From an uncultured Pontibacter sp. (GTDB lineage: Bacteria; Bacteroidota; Bacteroidia; Cytophagales; Hymenobacteraceae): a DNA stretch of 64,000 nt. Under the pieces are notes generated by a model. It was not told where the DNA came from. It made no database searches and saw only the letters and a list, made by a program, of their open reading frames with translations. The stretch lies in contig NZ_CANLZM010000017.1 in assembly GCF_947495565.1 (NCBI RefSeq), positions 1 through 64,000 of the forward strand. Direction: 5' to 3'. A program made the position numbers and the translations under genes. This document shows, piece after piece, positions 35,258-44,199 of this stretch (position 1 is its first letter; each line of letters begins with the position of its first letter).

Positions 35258-36285
35258 ATGAGTAAACAGGAAATCACAAAGCCCACTAAACCGGTCACTC
35301 GCTTTAAATTAGCAGCTCCTCTCCTCTGGATAGAATGGGCATTAAGCTGGCTATCTTACTAGTTTAGCCACCTGGCTGTTTTTGAGGTGCTGAAGTACTT
35401 TGGCAAGCTAGCCATTCTGGTAGCAATTATTGGTTGGTTTGTAGAAGCCCCTGCCCTCAAACGCGCCGACATTCGTGAGAACTGGTCTATACTTTTTGAG
35501 AGAGGGGGCGGACGCATGGAGGCTTTGCTATTTCTGCATCAGTAGGGCGTTGACTTGCGGGGTTTAAACGGCGAATACGGTTTTTTTGAAGGAATTGACC
35601 TGCAAAAGGCTAACCTGTATGGCACTGACCTGTCTAAGGCGAAACTCTCTAAAGCCAACCTGCGCCATACAAACCTGATGAACGCAGAACTGGACGAAGC
35701 CATTTTAGACAGCGCCGACTTAACAGCCATAAAACTAAACAACTCCCATTTAGCGGGCGCCAGGTTAAGGCATGCCAAACTAGACAGCGCCAATCTTACA
35801 TTTACCAATTTAAGCCGTGCTTTTGTAAATGGTGCCAGCCTGAAAGCAGCAGACTTAAGCGAGGCCAAATTGAGCGACGCCATTTTCCGATTCGCTGATT
35901 TATCTGGCGCTATTTTCCTTTTTGCTAAGCTAGATAGCGCTGATTTAAACTCGTCCATACTCCAAGGTGCTGACTTATCTTTAGCTGATGTGAGAGGTGT
36001 GCAGTTGTATGATGCCGATATTACAAATGCCAGGTTGACTTATGCTGTTTTAGTAGGCGCAGACTTAAGTGGGGCAGCCTAAGCGGTGCAAATCTTCAAA
36101 ATGCCATTCTGATAAACGCTAACTTAGAAGATGCTGTTTTAGAAAATGCCAATTTACGCGGCGCAAACCTGAGAGGCATCAACTTGAAAAATGCCAGCCT
36201 ACGGGGCGCAGACCTCAGGAACGTACGCTTCTTGAGCGACTCTTCCTTTAAAGATGCTGATACCACCGGCCTTGTGCTGCAATGA
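35258..36285 (+). pseudogene. Decayed paralogue of the pentapeptide-repeat gene
   Basis: Translation from ATG 35258 follows the intact gene at 27307 closely from end to end: anchor helix, linker, repeats and final ADTTGLVLQ. It is broken by TAG at 35360-35362 (in place of Trp), TAG at 35543-35545 (in place of Glu) and a frameshift near 36078, where the frame runs into TAA before the repeats resume. The remaining 175-codon track ORF is just the part between the second stop and the frameshift. Confidence 0.88.
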
Positions 36286-36526
36286 AAGTATGAGTTTACC
36301 TAGCCACGCCTGTTTGCCCATCTGACAATACAAACAACACCTGATTTACCACATTATGGGCCAGCTGGCATGCCCATGATGTACTTTTATTTATGTTAGC
36401 AAGCATCTAAAGTATACTTTACGCTACAGTGTCATACCTTTTTATATCGATAGAAACGTATAGCGCTTAGCTGCTTAAAAGGTGCCTGCGGCTGACCGGT
36501 TTTGTAAAAGGAGAAGTATAAATGGC

Positions 36527-37312
36527 ATGGCAACAGAAATTATGTACGATTATAACAGCATCCTGATTGTGGCAGTGTTATTTGTGCTGATACTGGCAGC
36601 CGGAGAAGCGGGCTATCAGGTTGGCAAGCACTACCAGCGCAAAACAGACCAGGACGTAAAAGCGCAAACCAACACCATACAGGCTGGTACGTTGGGTTTG
36701 TTGGCGCTTATACTTGGTTTTACTTTCAACATGGCCCTGCAGCGCTACAACAGCCGCAGCGAAGCAGTAATAAAGGAGGCAAACGCTATTGGCACAACAC
36801 TCATGCGCACGCACCTGCTCCCCGCCCCTTACGATTCGGTAACGCAGAACCTGCTGCAGCAATACATTAACCTAAGGCTGGCGGTCAGCAACACGTCTTA
36901 TGCTATGGTAACAGAACAAGAAGCGCTTTCTAACGAAACTAAAGCCCTGCAAAGCGACATTTGGGTAGAGGCCGTTAAGGCAGCCCACCTGGATCCCCGC
37001 CCCGTTACCACCGGATTTTTCATCACCTCCTTAAACGACATGATAGATGCGCAAAGCGAGCGGAACGCGCTGCTGGCGCTGCATGTACCGGAAGTAATTA
37101 TATTTCTGCTGTTTGTGGTGTTCATAATGTCGGGAGCCCTGATCGGGTATGCCAGCGGCTTGGGCCGCAAACGTACTTTTCTGCCTTTTGCGCTTTTGAG
37201 CCTTTTAATTTGCCTGGTCGTCTTCATCATCTTAGATCTTGACCGACCCAAGCGAGGCATCATAAAAATTAACCAAGCCAGCATGGAGCAGCTCAAAACA
37301 GGTGATAACTGA
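36527..37312 (+). CDS. Bestrophin-like/DUF4239 membrane protein
   Basis: This protein is 261 aa if started at the internal ATG 36527, which is preceded by AGGAG 15 bp upstream. It has two N-terminal helices (about 10-30 and 50-72), a soluble helical middle segment and two C-terminal helices (about 185-208 and 215-238). The segment GTLGLLALILGFTFNMALQRYNSR is characteristic of DUF4239, a family distantly related to bestrophin channels. Ion-channel activity is not demonstrated for it. Other starts (36482, 36542) are possible. Confidence 0.75.
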   Translation: MATEIMYDYNSILIVAVLFVLILAAGEAGYQVGKHYQRKTDQDVKAQTNTIQAGTLGLLALILGFTFNMALQRYNSRSEAVIKEANAIGTTLMRTHLLPAPYDSVTQNLLQQYINLRLAVSNTSYAMVTEQEALSNETKALQSDIWVEAVKAAHLDPRPVTTGFFITSLNDMIDAQSERNALLALHVPEVIIFLLFVVFIMSGALIGYASGLGRKRTFLPFALLSLLICLVVFIILDLDRPKRGIIKINQASMEQLKTGDN

Positions 37313-37619
37313 TTCTGGAACAAGAGATCAGCACAAAGATTTTTGCATCTGATTTATACTTGCAGCTCGTACTGCTTTCCCGCACCTGAAACGCAGTATT
37401 TCGGCTAAACATTAGCTTAACATTGAGTTTGCCGCATTACCCACTCTCTCTCATGGAGTTAAGCAGCAACTTTACTGTTTTGTTAAATTTCTAACAAACC
37501 CTACCTGCTGCGCCGCGTATTAGGTGAGCGCAAAAGTGAATCAGAAACCATCATAAACAGCACGCCTAAGGATAAACCTCTACAAACTTAATCCCTTTAT
37601 TTACTTTAATTGTATTTTA
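37313..37619. other. Intergenic region, nothing distinctive
   Basis: These 307 bp lie between two plus-strand genes. One TATACTT word is present; no ORF, hairpin or repeat was recognised. Confidence 0.4.
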
Positions 37620-38099
37620 ATGAAAAAGCTAATATTAATCCCTTTGTGCTTTTCCCTTCTTTTCACTGCCTGCAACGATGACGAGAGCGAAGCGGTTATT
37701 CCGGCGGTGTCCCAGATTGATGCTGACATGAGAGGCGACTGGACCAATACTTCTGTAAAAAGAGTGTATTATTCAGACACAGACACTGTTATGTTTGCTG
37801 ACTCTGTTGCACGCCAGGCATATTTCCAGTTTAATGGCCAGCGCATGACAGTTACGTTGCCAGGCAGCTCAGAAAAAGATGTTTGGAACTACAGCTTCCC
37901 GGATAAAAACGACTCTACCTACATCCAACTAAAACAAGACGCCGAGACAACTAACTATAAGGTTACTTCTTTATCTGACTCCGCAATGGTTTGGGTAGAA
38001 GAAAGAGCTTGGGCTGGTTTTCCGGAGGAAGTGCCGGACGAGGAAAAAACAACTTCTAAGCTTGGCGTTTATACCTGGAAGTTTGTTCGGAGAAAATAA
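37620..38099 (+). CDS. Hypothetical lipoprotein
   Basis: This 159-aa lipoprotein has signal MKKLILIPLCFSLLFTAC with the lipidated Cys18, followed by Asn/Asp/Glu residues that favour surface or periplasmic anchoring. The mature part (DADMRGDWTNTSVKRVYYSDTDTV onward) looks like a small lipocalin-like beta-barrel of the type seen in Bacteroidota stress or unknown lipoproteins. No catalytic residues are evident. A terminator follows. Confidence 0.75.
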   Translation: MKKLILIPLCFSLLFTACNDDESEAVIPAVSQIDADMRGDWTNTSVKRVYYSDTDTVMFADSVARQAYFQFNGQRMTVTLPGSSEKDVWNYSFPDKNDSTYIQLKQDAETTNYKVTSLSDSAMVWVEERAWAGFPEEVPDEEKTTSKLGVYTWKFVRRK

Positions 38100-38129
38100 C
38101 CTTAGCATTTACCTGTAATATGTTTAGAG

Positions 38130-38158
38130 AGCGCGGGCTTATAGTCCGTGCTTTTTTT
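38130..38158 (+). terminator. Rho-independent terminator
   Basis: AGCGCGGGCT and AGTCCGTGCT pair (two G-T) around a short TA-rich loop and are followed by a T run. It lies 31 bp after the lipoprotein stop codon. Confidence 0.75.
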
Positions 38159-38291
38159 ATGCTAAGTGCCAAGTATAAATTATGCAGTAGCCATACTTTG
38201 TACAGCCCTACATGCTGGCTTCCCTGCAGTTCATTCATCCAGTATGGTTTAACCTTCGTACCGATATAGAAAAAGTATAAAACCTATATCA

Positions 38292-38696
38292 ATGAAAGCA
38301 AAGCACATACAAAAAGCACTGGTCTCATTATTCTTAATTTCCTTCTTCTGTCTAACTGGCTGCCAAACAGGTAATGCACCAGCCAACACAGCGGTTAACA
38401 GAAACCTGCCGCCTGAAAGGGTGGATATAAGAGGGAGCATTTTTGCCAGCCGGTACAACGAAGGGCAAGTGGTGCTTGAAGTGGAAGGAACGCCAGGCCA
38501 GCTTAATACCCGCTACGACAGAGCCTATGTGCTGGTCTTGCCTACCGCGCAGCTTATCGGGCCGGAGGGTCGTGCAATAAGTGTTAGCGAGCTGCGCCAG
38601 GGGCAAAACGTATCTATACTGCTAAGAGGCGGCGGCCAGGGAAACCGGGTTGGCGTTGGTGTTGCCCGTAAACTATGGGTGCAGGATGCCTTTTAG
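38292..38696 (+). CDS. Small hypothetical lipoprotein
   Basis: This 134-aa protein has a lipoprotein signal and lipobox CLTGC (Cys24). The mature region is a single beta-rich domain (RVDIRGSIFASRYNEGQVVLEVEG to the end), perhaps an OB-like fold, with no known catalytic residues. Family unknown. It ends 16 bp before the end of the convergent ABC exporter gene. Confidence 0.7.
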   Translation: MKAKHIQKALVSLFLISFFCLTGCQTGNAPANTAVNRNLPPERVDIRGSIFASRYNEGQVVLEVEGTPGQLNTRYDRAYVLVLPTAQLIGPEGRAISVSELRQGQNVSILLRGGGQGNRVGVGVARKLWVQDAF

Positions 38697-38712
38697 AAAG
38701 TATGGCTGTACA

Positions 38713-40461
38713 TTAAATTCTGGCCTGATACGTATAAAGTTGGTAATACCTTCCCTGCTTTTCGAGGAGTTCGTCGTGCCTGCCTTGCTCAGCTATGCGG
38801 CCCTGCTCAATCACCAGAATCTGATCGGCCTGCCGGATGGTGCTGAGGCGGTGGGCAATAACAAACGTGGTGCGGCCCTTCATCAGGTTTTTCAAACTTT
38901 CCTGTATCAGGCTTTCGCTCTCGGTATCCAGATTGGAGGTAGCTTCGTCCAGAATCAGGATGCGCGGGTCTGCCAGCACGGCTCTGGCAATGGCAATACG
39001 CTGCCGCTGCCCTCCCGATAGTTTTACGCCACGCTCCCCGATCAGGGTATCCAGGCCATCTTCAAAACGGTTTGTAAACTCCTGCACATAAGCCGCTTCT
39101 ACGGCCTGCTGCAGCTGCGCCTCCGTGGCATTTGGTCTTGGGAAAAGTATGTTTTGCTTTATTGTGCCTTCAAACAGAAAATCGTCCTGCAGCACCACGC
39201 CTAAACGGCTTCTGTAGCTTTTCAAGCTGATTGTCTGCAGGTCGTGCCCGTCTACGGTGATAGTGCCGCTCTCCGGGTTCAGAAAAGACGCCGCCAGCCC
39301 GGCAATAGTGGTTTTCCCTGAGCCGGACGTACCCACTAACGCTGTAACGGAACCGGCCGGGGCATTAAAGCTGATACCTTTCACTACTTCTTTTCCGGCT
39401 TCATAGGCAAACGCAACATTATCGAATGTAATATTGCCGTGGATGTGGTCTAGCTGCAGGTTTCTGTGCCCGTTGGCATCTTCTAGTGGCGTGTTCAGAA
39501 TTTCCTGTGTGCGGTCGAGGCCGGCAAAGGCTTCTGTAAACTGGCTCCCGATGTTGCTCATCTGCAAGATAGGCGCAATCATAAAGCCCAGGTATAAAGT
39601 AAAGGCCAGGAAATCGCCAAAAGTTAGGGCGCCGCTCATAATCTGGTAGCCGCCAATTGCCATAATGCCCGCCGAAGCAAGGCCCAGCAGCAAAGTAGCC
39701 GCACTCGTTACAAAGCTGGTTGTCACCAGGCTCTTTTTCACGTTCAGGAACAGCCGCGTTACGCCATCTTCAAACGTTTTAATCTCCTGCTCCTCCGCAT
39801 TAAATCCTTTGATTACCCGAACGCCTCCTAAGGTCTCTGTCAGGCGGCCTGTTACTTCTGCGTTAATCACGCCGCGCTCCCTGAAAATCGGGCGTATTTT
39901 CCCGAAAGCTTTTAAGGAGATAACCCCGAAAATAGCCACCGGAAACAGCACGTATAGCGTCATAAGCGGACTGATAACAATCAGCAGCACCAGGCAGATG
40001 AGCGACGTCAGCACACCGCCTATCATTTGGGCAAACCCTGTGCCTACCAGGTTCCGAACCCCTTCCACATCCGTCATGATCCTGGAAACAAGCTCACCGG
40101 TTTTAGTATTATCAAAGAACCGGACAGGAAGCTGGATGATGTGTCGCTGCACCTTGGCCCGCAGTTGCGAGATCAAGTGCTGGGCCTCTACGCTCAGGAT
40201 CTGCGTCAGGGCAAAGGAGGTAACAGCCTGAATGACGATGGCTGCCGCCACAGCTATAATCAGCCATTTCAGCATACTCAGGTCGTTGTTCGGAATCACA
40301 TCATCAACTAGAAACTTACTGGCACCCGGCAACACCAAGCCTGCCAGGCGGCTGATGGTAATCAAGGCCAGGCCAACGGTAAGGTACTTTTTACGGGGCC
40401 AGATAATGGTTTTAAAAACCTGGGCAACAGTTACGTTGTGGAGTTTTTTTGATTTAGACAT
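38713..40461 (-). CDS. ABC exporter, fused permease-ATPase (MsbA-like)
   Basis: This 582-aa half-transporter has a six-helix permease (about 20-310) followed by an ATPase domain with Walker A VGTSGSGKTT, signature LSGGQRQR, Walker B ILILDEATSNLD and H-loop IAHRLST. It would act as a homodimer. The sequence fits lipid A or multidrug exporters such as MsbA/LmrA, but the substrate cannot be read from the sequence. It is monocistronic. Confidence 0.9.
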   Translation of the reverse strand: MSKSKKLHNVTVAQVFKTIIWPRKKYLTVGLALITISRLAGLVLPGASKFLVDDVIPNNDLSMLKWLIIAVAAAIVIQAVTSFALTQILSVEAQHLISQLRAKVQRHIIQLPVRFFDNTKTGELVSRIMTDVEGVRNLVGTGFAQMIGGVLTSLICLVLLIVISPLMTLYVLFPVAIFGVISLKAFGKIRPIFRERGVINAEVTGRLTETLGGVRVIKGFNAEEQEIKTFEDGVTRLFLNVKKSLVTTSFVTSAATLLLGLASAGIMAIGGYQIMSGALTFGDFLAFTLYLGFMIAPILQMSNIGSQFTEAFAGLDRTQEILNTPLEDANGHRNLQLDHIHGNITFDNVAFAYEAGKEVVKGISFNAPAGSVTALVGTSGSGKTTIAGLAASFLNPESGTITVDGHDLQTISLKSYRSRLGVVLQDDFLFEGTIKQNILFPRPNATEAQLQQAVEAAYVQEFTNRFEDGLDTLIGERGVKLSGGQRQRIAIARAVLADPRILILDEATSNLDTESESLIQESLKNLMKGRTTFVIAHRLSTIRQADQILVIEQGRIAEQGRHDELLEKQGRYYQLYTYQARI

Positions 40462-40736
40462 ATTGTGTGGTAGCAGTGCAGCGGTAAAGGTAGGTGTTTT
40501 TTGAGCCTTTCAGAAGCCGCAGCTTCAGGCAGGATTGGTTTAGCATGAGCAGGTTGTTACAGTATAAACCTGCTTTGCCACTGTTTATGGAGTTTCTTTT
40601 ATAAGCCGCTTTACTACTCTTCTGCAGACCTGCGCCTGTTGTTAAAGCGTAAAGCGCCTGTAATGTTTTTATACTTTATAAATAAAGATCATTATGATGC
40701 GTGCGGTTGCTATCTTGTAGTTTAATCCTCTACATT

Positions 40737-40744
40737 TATATTTG
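40737..40744 (+). promoter_or_regulatory. -7 box directly before truA
   Basis: TATATTTG matches the Bacteroidota -7 consensus TAnnTTTG, and its last base is only 5 bp before the GTG start codon at 40749. Transcription would begin at or near the start codon, giving a leaderless or nearly leaderless mRNA. Confidence 0.55.
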
Positions 40745-40748
40745 TACG

Positions 40749-41558
40749 GTGCGCTACTTTTTTCATATTGGTTACAATGGGGGCAGTTACAGCGGTTGGC
40801 AGCGGCACCCGTATGGGTTGGGCGTGCAGCAGGTAATAGAAGAAAGCTTGCAAAAGATTTTAAAAACACCCGTCGCCATTGTGGGGTGCGGCCGCACGGA
40901 TGCGCAGGTGCATGCCAGCCAGTTCTTTTTTCACCTGGATGTAAACCAGCCGTGGGAGTTTGACATGCTGTTCCGGCTAAACAAGGTATTGCCGCCAGAC
41001 ATTGCCGTGTTTGATATCATTCCGATGCAGGAGCTGGCGCACGCCCGGTTTGATGCCGTAAAGAGAAGCTACGACTATTTTATCCATACGTACAAAGATC
41101 CTTTCCTGAGCCAGATAAGTGCTTTGTACCTGCTCCGGAACCTGCACCTCGACAAGATAAAAACCGCCACGGCCCTACTCCCGCTTTACAGCGACTACCG
41201 CTCTTTATGCATTGCACCGGCCGAGCAAAACAGCACGATCTGCCATGTTACCGCCGCCCATTGGCTTACCGATGCAAACGGCGACAGGCTGCGCTTCCAG
41301 ATTTCGGCGAACAGGTACCTCAGCAGGATGATCCGCATTATTGTCGGGCAATTGCTCCGGATAGGCGCTGGCACGTTAAGTATAGATGAGTTTGAAAGTT
41401 ACCTGGCCACTGAAAAAACACCCAAGCACTTTGCGCCAGCTCACCCGCAGGGGCTTTATCTTTCTAAGGTTGATTACCCTTATCTAAACCTGGCACCGCG
41501 CAGCTCTTTTTCTGCCGCCGCACAGCTTCATACTTCTGATAGCTGGCAGCCTATTTAA
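40749..41558 (+). CDS. truA: tRNA pseudouridine synthase A
   Basis: TruA isomerises uridines 38-40 of tRNA anticodon arms. The start is moved to GTG 40749, since family members begin MRYFxxIxYNG; the track start would add 16 unrelated hydrophobic residues. The 269-aa product has the catalytic Asp51 in CGRTDAQVHA, YNGGSYSGWQRH near 9-20 and FDAVKRSYDYFI near 115-126. It lies divergent from the ABC exporter gene, and a TAnnTTTG -7 box abuts the start codon. Confidence 0.92.
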   Translation: MRYFFHIGYNGGSYSGWQRHPYGLGVQQVIEESLQKILKTPVAIVGCGRTDAQVHASQFFFHLDVNQPWEFDMLFRLNKVLPPDIAVFDIIPMQELAHARFDAVKRSYDYFIHTYKDPFLSQISALYLLRNLHLDKIKTATALLPLYSDYRSLCIAPAEQNSTICHVTAAHWLTDANGDRLRFQISANRYLSRMIRIIVGQLLRIGAGTLSIDEFESYLATEKTPKHFAPAHPQGLYLSKVDYPYLNLAPRSSFSAAAQLHTSDSWQPI

Positions 41559-41635
41559 TCATGAAAGTAAAAATCAGGGAATATTTGCAGCAGGCATTTA
41601 GCCTGTATTTCAAGTAATTATTTTTTAATTTGAGA

Positions 41636-41671
41636 TTCAGTTAGATAATGCCATTGCTGTATCTAACTGAA
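41636..41671. other. 12-bp perfect inverted repeat
   Basis: TTCAGTTAGATA (41636-41647) and TATCTAACTGAA (41660-41671) are separated by 12 bp, between truA and the YtfJ-like gene. There is no T run, so it may be an mRNA-stabilising or regulatory hairpin rather than a terminator. Confidence 0.5.
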
Positions 41672-41820
41672 CCATATGTTGGGTCGCATAAAAGTATATG
41701 GCTTTATAAAACAGGTCGCTGGCTAAATTATACTTTACTCAAAGCTAAAGGCAGCAGCCAGCAACCCTATTTAACCGTATATTGACCTTCAGCAACTTAC
41801 AAAGTATAAATTATCAGAAC

Positions 41821-42207
41821 ATGGAGCATAATACCTCAGAATCGAAATCTTTTGTGGAGCGAATAGCTGAAAACCTGGGTGGGGCTGCCAACGCTTCCCG
41901 CATTTATGGTGCGCCTGTAGAGCGTGATGGCGTAACGATTATACCTGTATCCAAGGCAAGTTATGGCTTTGGAGGCGGCAGCGGTAAAAAGTCCGGCGAA
42001 GAAGGCGCTGGAGGAGGCGGTGGAGTGATGCTAACTCCTGTCGGCTACATCGAAATGAAACAAGGAGAAACCCGTTTCCGCAGCCTCCGCGACCCGCAAG
42101 CAGCCGTGAAAATAGTAGCTATCAGCGGTCTGTTTACCTTTCTCACTGTAAAAACCGTTTTTAGTGCGCTGAACTTTAAAAAGAAGAAGAAGAAAAAAAA
42201 GAAGTAG
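41821..42207 (+). CDS. GerW/YtfJ-like sporulation-family protein with poly-Lys tail
   Basis: This protein has 128 aa starting at the internal Met, which fits the family better. Segments IAENLGGAANASRIYGAPVERDGVTIIPVSK and VMLTPVGYIEMK match the YtfJ/GerW domain. A Gly-rich insertion (about 45-65) and a hydrophobic segment (about 100-115) follow. It ends in nine consecutive lysines encoded by an AAG/AAA run. Non-sporulating homologues are of unknown role. The tail could bind membrane lipids or nucleic acid, and such a run is also prone to slippage. Confidence 0.75.
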   Translation: MEHNTSESKSFVERIAENLGGAANASRIYGAPVERDGVTIIPVSKASYGFGGGSGKKSGEEGAGGGGGVMLTPVGYIEMKQGETRFRSLRDPQAAVKIVAISGLFTFLTVKTVFSALNFKKKKKKKKK

Positions 42208-42272
42208 TCATCTTGCTGCAACGCGCTAAGGTTTGCCTGTTGTTGTAGATATCTTTAACCTCAGCCAAACAC

Positions 42273-42821
42273 TTACTTTTCTGTTGTCTTTACCCGCGAT
42301 GCAAGCATTTTGAAAAGGATGTACAGGAAGGCAAAAACAGCCATAGCCACCAGTGTCCAGAACTTCTTCCGGTTCATCTCCTGCCAGTAATCGCGCTCCA
42401 CTTCTGTCTCCGCTAGCTTTTGCCTTATGGCGCTTTTTGAAAGGCGTTCGGTGGCAAGCTCCCGGTGTAGCGAGTCCAGTTGCACCGTGTCCTTTAGATA
42501 GAGCGTTTTGGTGATGTAAGTGGTAGTGCATTCCGGGCAGCTTTTAGCTCCTCCTGCGTGTGAGGTGTGGCTCCAGGGCACCAGCATGGGGTTTGTCAGC
42601 AAGCGTTCAGGGTTCACCTTTGATTGCTGCGTTATACCTGGCGGGTAATATTTAGGCGAAAAATATTTTGCGGCGTAAGCCTTACCCTGCTTTAGAGTAT
42701 AAGTGTCATGTTCAGCTACAAACTCAGCCAGCTTATCCGGGTTCTCCTCAAAAAACTTTTCTGCCTGGCGTTGGGTAGCGCAGGAGCACAACAGCAGCAG
42801 CAGTAGTAATGTCCATCTCAT
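42273..42821 (-). CDS. Lipoprotein with C-terminal membrane helix, hypothetical
   Basis: This 182-aa protein, if started at the internal Met (track residue 13), has a lipoprotein signal and lipobox LLCSC. It continues with a charged helical region, a CPEC pair (possible metal or disulphide site), a coiled-coil-like stretch ending ERDYWQEMNRKKF, and a C-terminal transmembrane helix. The combination of lipidation and a C-terminal membrane helix is unusual and somewhat resembles phage spanin or tether proteins. No phage genes are nearby. Confidence 0.65.
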   Translation of the reverse strand: MRWTLLLLLLLCSCATQRQAEKFFEENPDKLAEFVAEHDTYTLKQGKAYAAKYFSPKYYPPGITQQSKVNPERLLTNPMLVPWSHTSHAGGAKSCPECTTTYITKTLYLKDTVQLDSLHRELATERLSKSAIRQKLAETEVERDYWQEMNRKKFWTLVAMAVFAFLYILFKMLASRVKTTEK

Positions 42822-43258
42822 TTTCACAATATGCCTGTCAGTTCTCTTGCCCCACATCGGTTTGCATACTCCATCTGCTGTTTTTTATACCTTCTGATTA
42901 TTAGCTAAAATTCATTGTAAGTCCGCGCGCACAGGCGTTGAAAGGTATACGTATACAAAAAACATTATACTTGGTAAGTATAGCCATGGTTTACACTGGC
43001 CTGCATTTAATATGCATTTTTATACTTATCTGTCTGCAAAGCTGTGCCGCTACAACAATATAGAAAGTGTACAGCTTTTTTATGCTTAACACGCCTCTCT
43101 GCTATAAAATTACCAGCTGCAGCGCCTCCTGCAAGCCATAATTTATCACCAGCAGCGCCTTGTTTTCCATCTCTCACAACATTAAAAACTCAGAAGCAGT
43201 TAAGATTATAAGTGTTAAAATAATTACCTAGAGCTTTAACTTTAAAACAAACTTGATT
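42822..43258. other. Divergent intergenic region, nothing distinctive
   Basis: These 437 AT-rich bp lie between divergent genes. TATACTT and AAGTATA words cluster at about 42965-43030. No ORF, repeat or terminator was recognised. Confidence 0.4.
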
Positions 43259-44095
43259 ATGCCATTTATCGAGACAGAAGACATTCAGAAAGGTGAAAAT
43301 GTATACCTAAACTATCAGGACTGCGGCGAAGGGCAGCCCGTGATTCTGATACATGGCTGGCCGCTGAGCCACCGTATGTGGGAGCACCAGATACAGGCTA
43401 TTGTGGATGCGGGATTCCGGTGCATCGCTTATGACCGGCGCGGCTTCGGGGATTCGGACCGGCCCTGGAGCAATTACGATTACAACTCTCTTGCGCTGGA
43501 CCTGCGCGCGCTGATAGAGCAGCTCGACCTGCGCCACTGCGTGCTGGTAGGTTTCTCGATGGGCGGCGGCGAGGTGGTGCGCTACCTTTCCATGTTCGGC
43601 GATGACCGCATAGACAAGGCCGTGCTTATCAGCTCCATTATTCCGATAGTAAAGCAAACGGACGACAACCCCGATGGCGTGCCGGAAGAAAAGCTAAACG
43701 AGATTATGGAAGCCCTGAAAACGAAACGTGTCACTTTTCTGGCGGAGTTCGGCAAAATGTTCTACAACCACAGCGAACAGAAAGATAAAGTAAGCGAACA
43801 GCAGCTGCAATACGATTGGGCTATCGCCTCCTCCGCTTCGCCGCGCGGCACCATCGAAACGGCCAAAGCTTGGGCCAACACAGATTTTAGGCAGGAGCTA
43901 AGAAACGTACGGGTGCCTACGCTCATTGTGCACGGAGATGCCGACCAGATTGTGCCTATAGAAACCAGCAGCGAGAAATCTTCTAAAGAGATTCGGGATA
44001 ACAAGTACGTGGTGATAAAAGACGGGCCGCATGGGCTGTTCCTGACACATAAAGAAGAGCTGAACAAGGCCTTACTTGACTTTCTTCGGCACTAG
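43259..44095 (+). CDS. Alpha/beta hydrolase (non-haem haloperoxidase-like)
   Basis: The start is ATG 43259; the track's earlier TTG is less likely. This 278-aa enzyme has the nucleophile Ser100 in GFSMGG, the oxyanion HGWP at 32-35, and candidate Asp229 (HGDADQ) and His258 (GPHGLF) completing the triad. It resembles cofactor-free haloperoxidase or esterase homologues. The physiological substrate is unknown. Transcription ends at a very strong hairpin. Confidence 0.88.
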   Translation: MPFIETEDIQKGENVYLNYQDCGEGQPVILIHGWPLSHRMWEHQIQAIVDAGFRCIAYDRRGFGDSDRPWSNYDYNSLALDLRALIEQLDLRHCVLVGFSMGGGEVVRYLSMFGDDRIDKAVLISSIIPIVKQTDDNPDGVPEEKLNEIMEALKTKRVTFLAEFGKMFYNHSEQKDKVSEQQLQYDWAIASSASPRGTIETAKAWANTDFRQELRNVRVPTLIVHGDADQIVPIETSSEKSSKEIRDNKYVVIKDGPHGLFLTHKEELNKALLDFLRH

Positions 44096-44109
44096 AACCG
44101 CCACTGCAT

Positions 44110-44168
44110 AAGTATAAAAGCAGCAAGGGCCTTTACAGACAGTAAAGGCCCTTGCTGCTTTTATACTT
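44110..44168. terminator. Bidirectional terminator with 27-bp perfect arms
   Basis: AAGTATAAAAGCAGCAAGGG (first part of the left arm, 44110-44136) is perfectly complementary to the right arm at 44142-44168 across an AGACA loop. The arms begin and end with the AAGTATA/TATACTT word common in this genome. It lies between convergent genes for the hydrolase and the cupin anti-sigma factor. Confidence 0.92.
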
Positions 44169-44199
44169 ATTTAAATATTTTTATACTTATTTAAATATT
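44160..44199. repeat. Two tandem copies of a 20-bp AT-rich unit
   Basis: TTTATACTTATTTAAATATT is repeated exactly, at 44160-44179 and 44180-44199 except for the last base. The second copy overlaps the stop codon end of the minus-strand anti-sigma gene. Confidence 0.7.

Noticed and set aside
35360-35545. TAG codon reassignment to explain both in-frame TAGs of the pentapeptide copy
   Set aside because: The same copy also has a frameshift near 36078 and the intact paralogue uses Trp and Glu at these sites; gene decay is simpler.
42273-42821. Phage spanin identity for the lipoprotein with C-terminal helix
   Set aside because: No other phage or lysis gene nearby; resemblance is only in layout.
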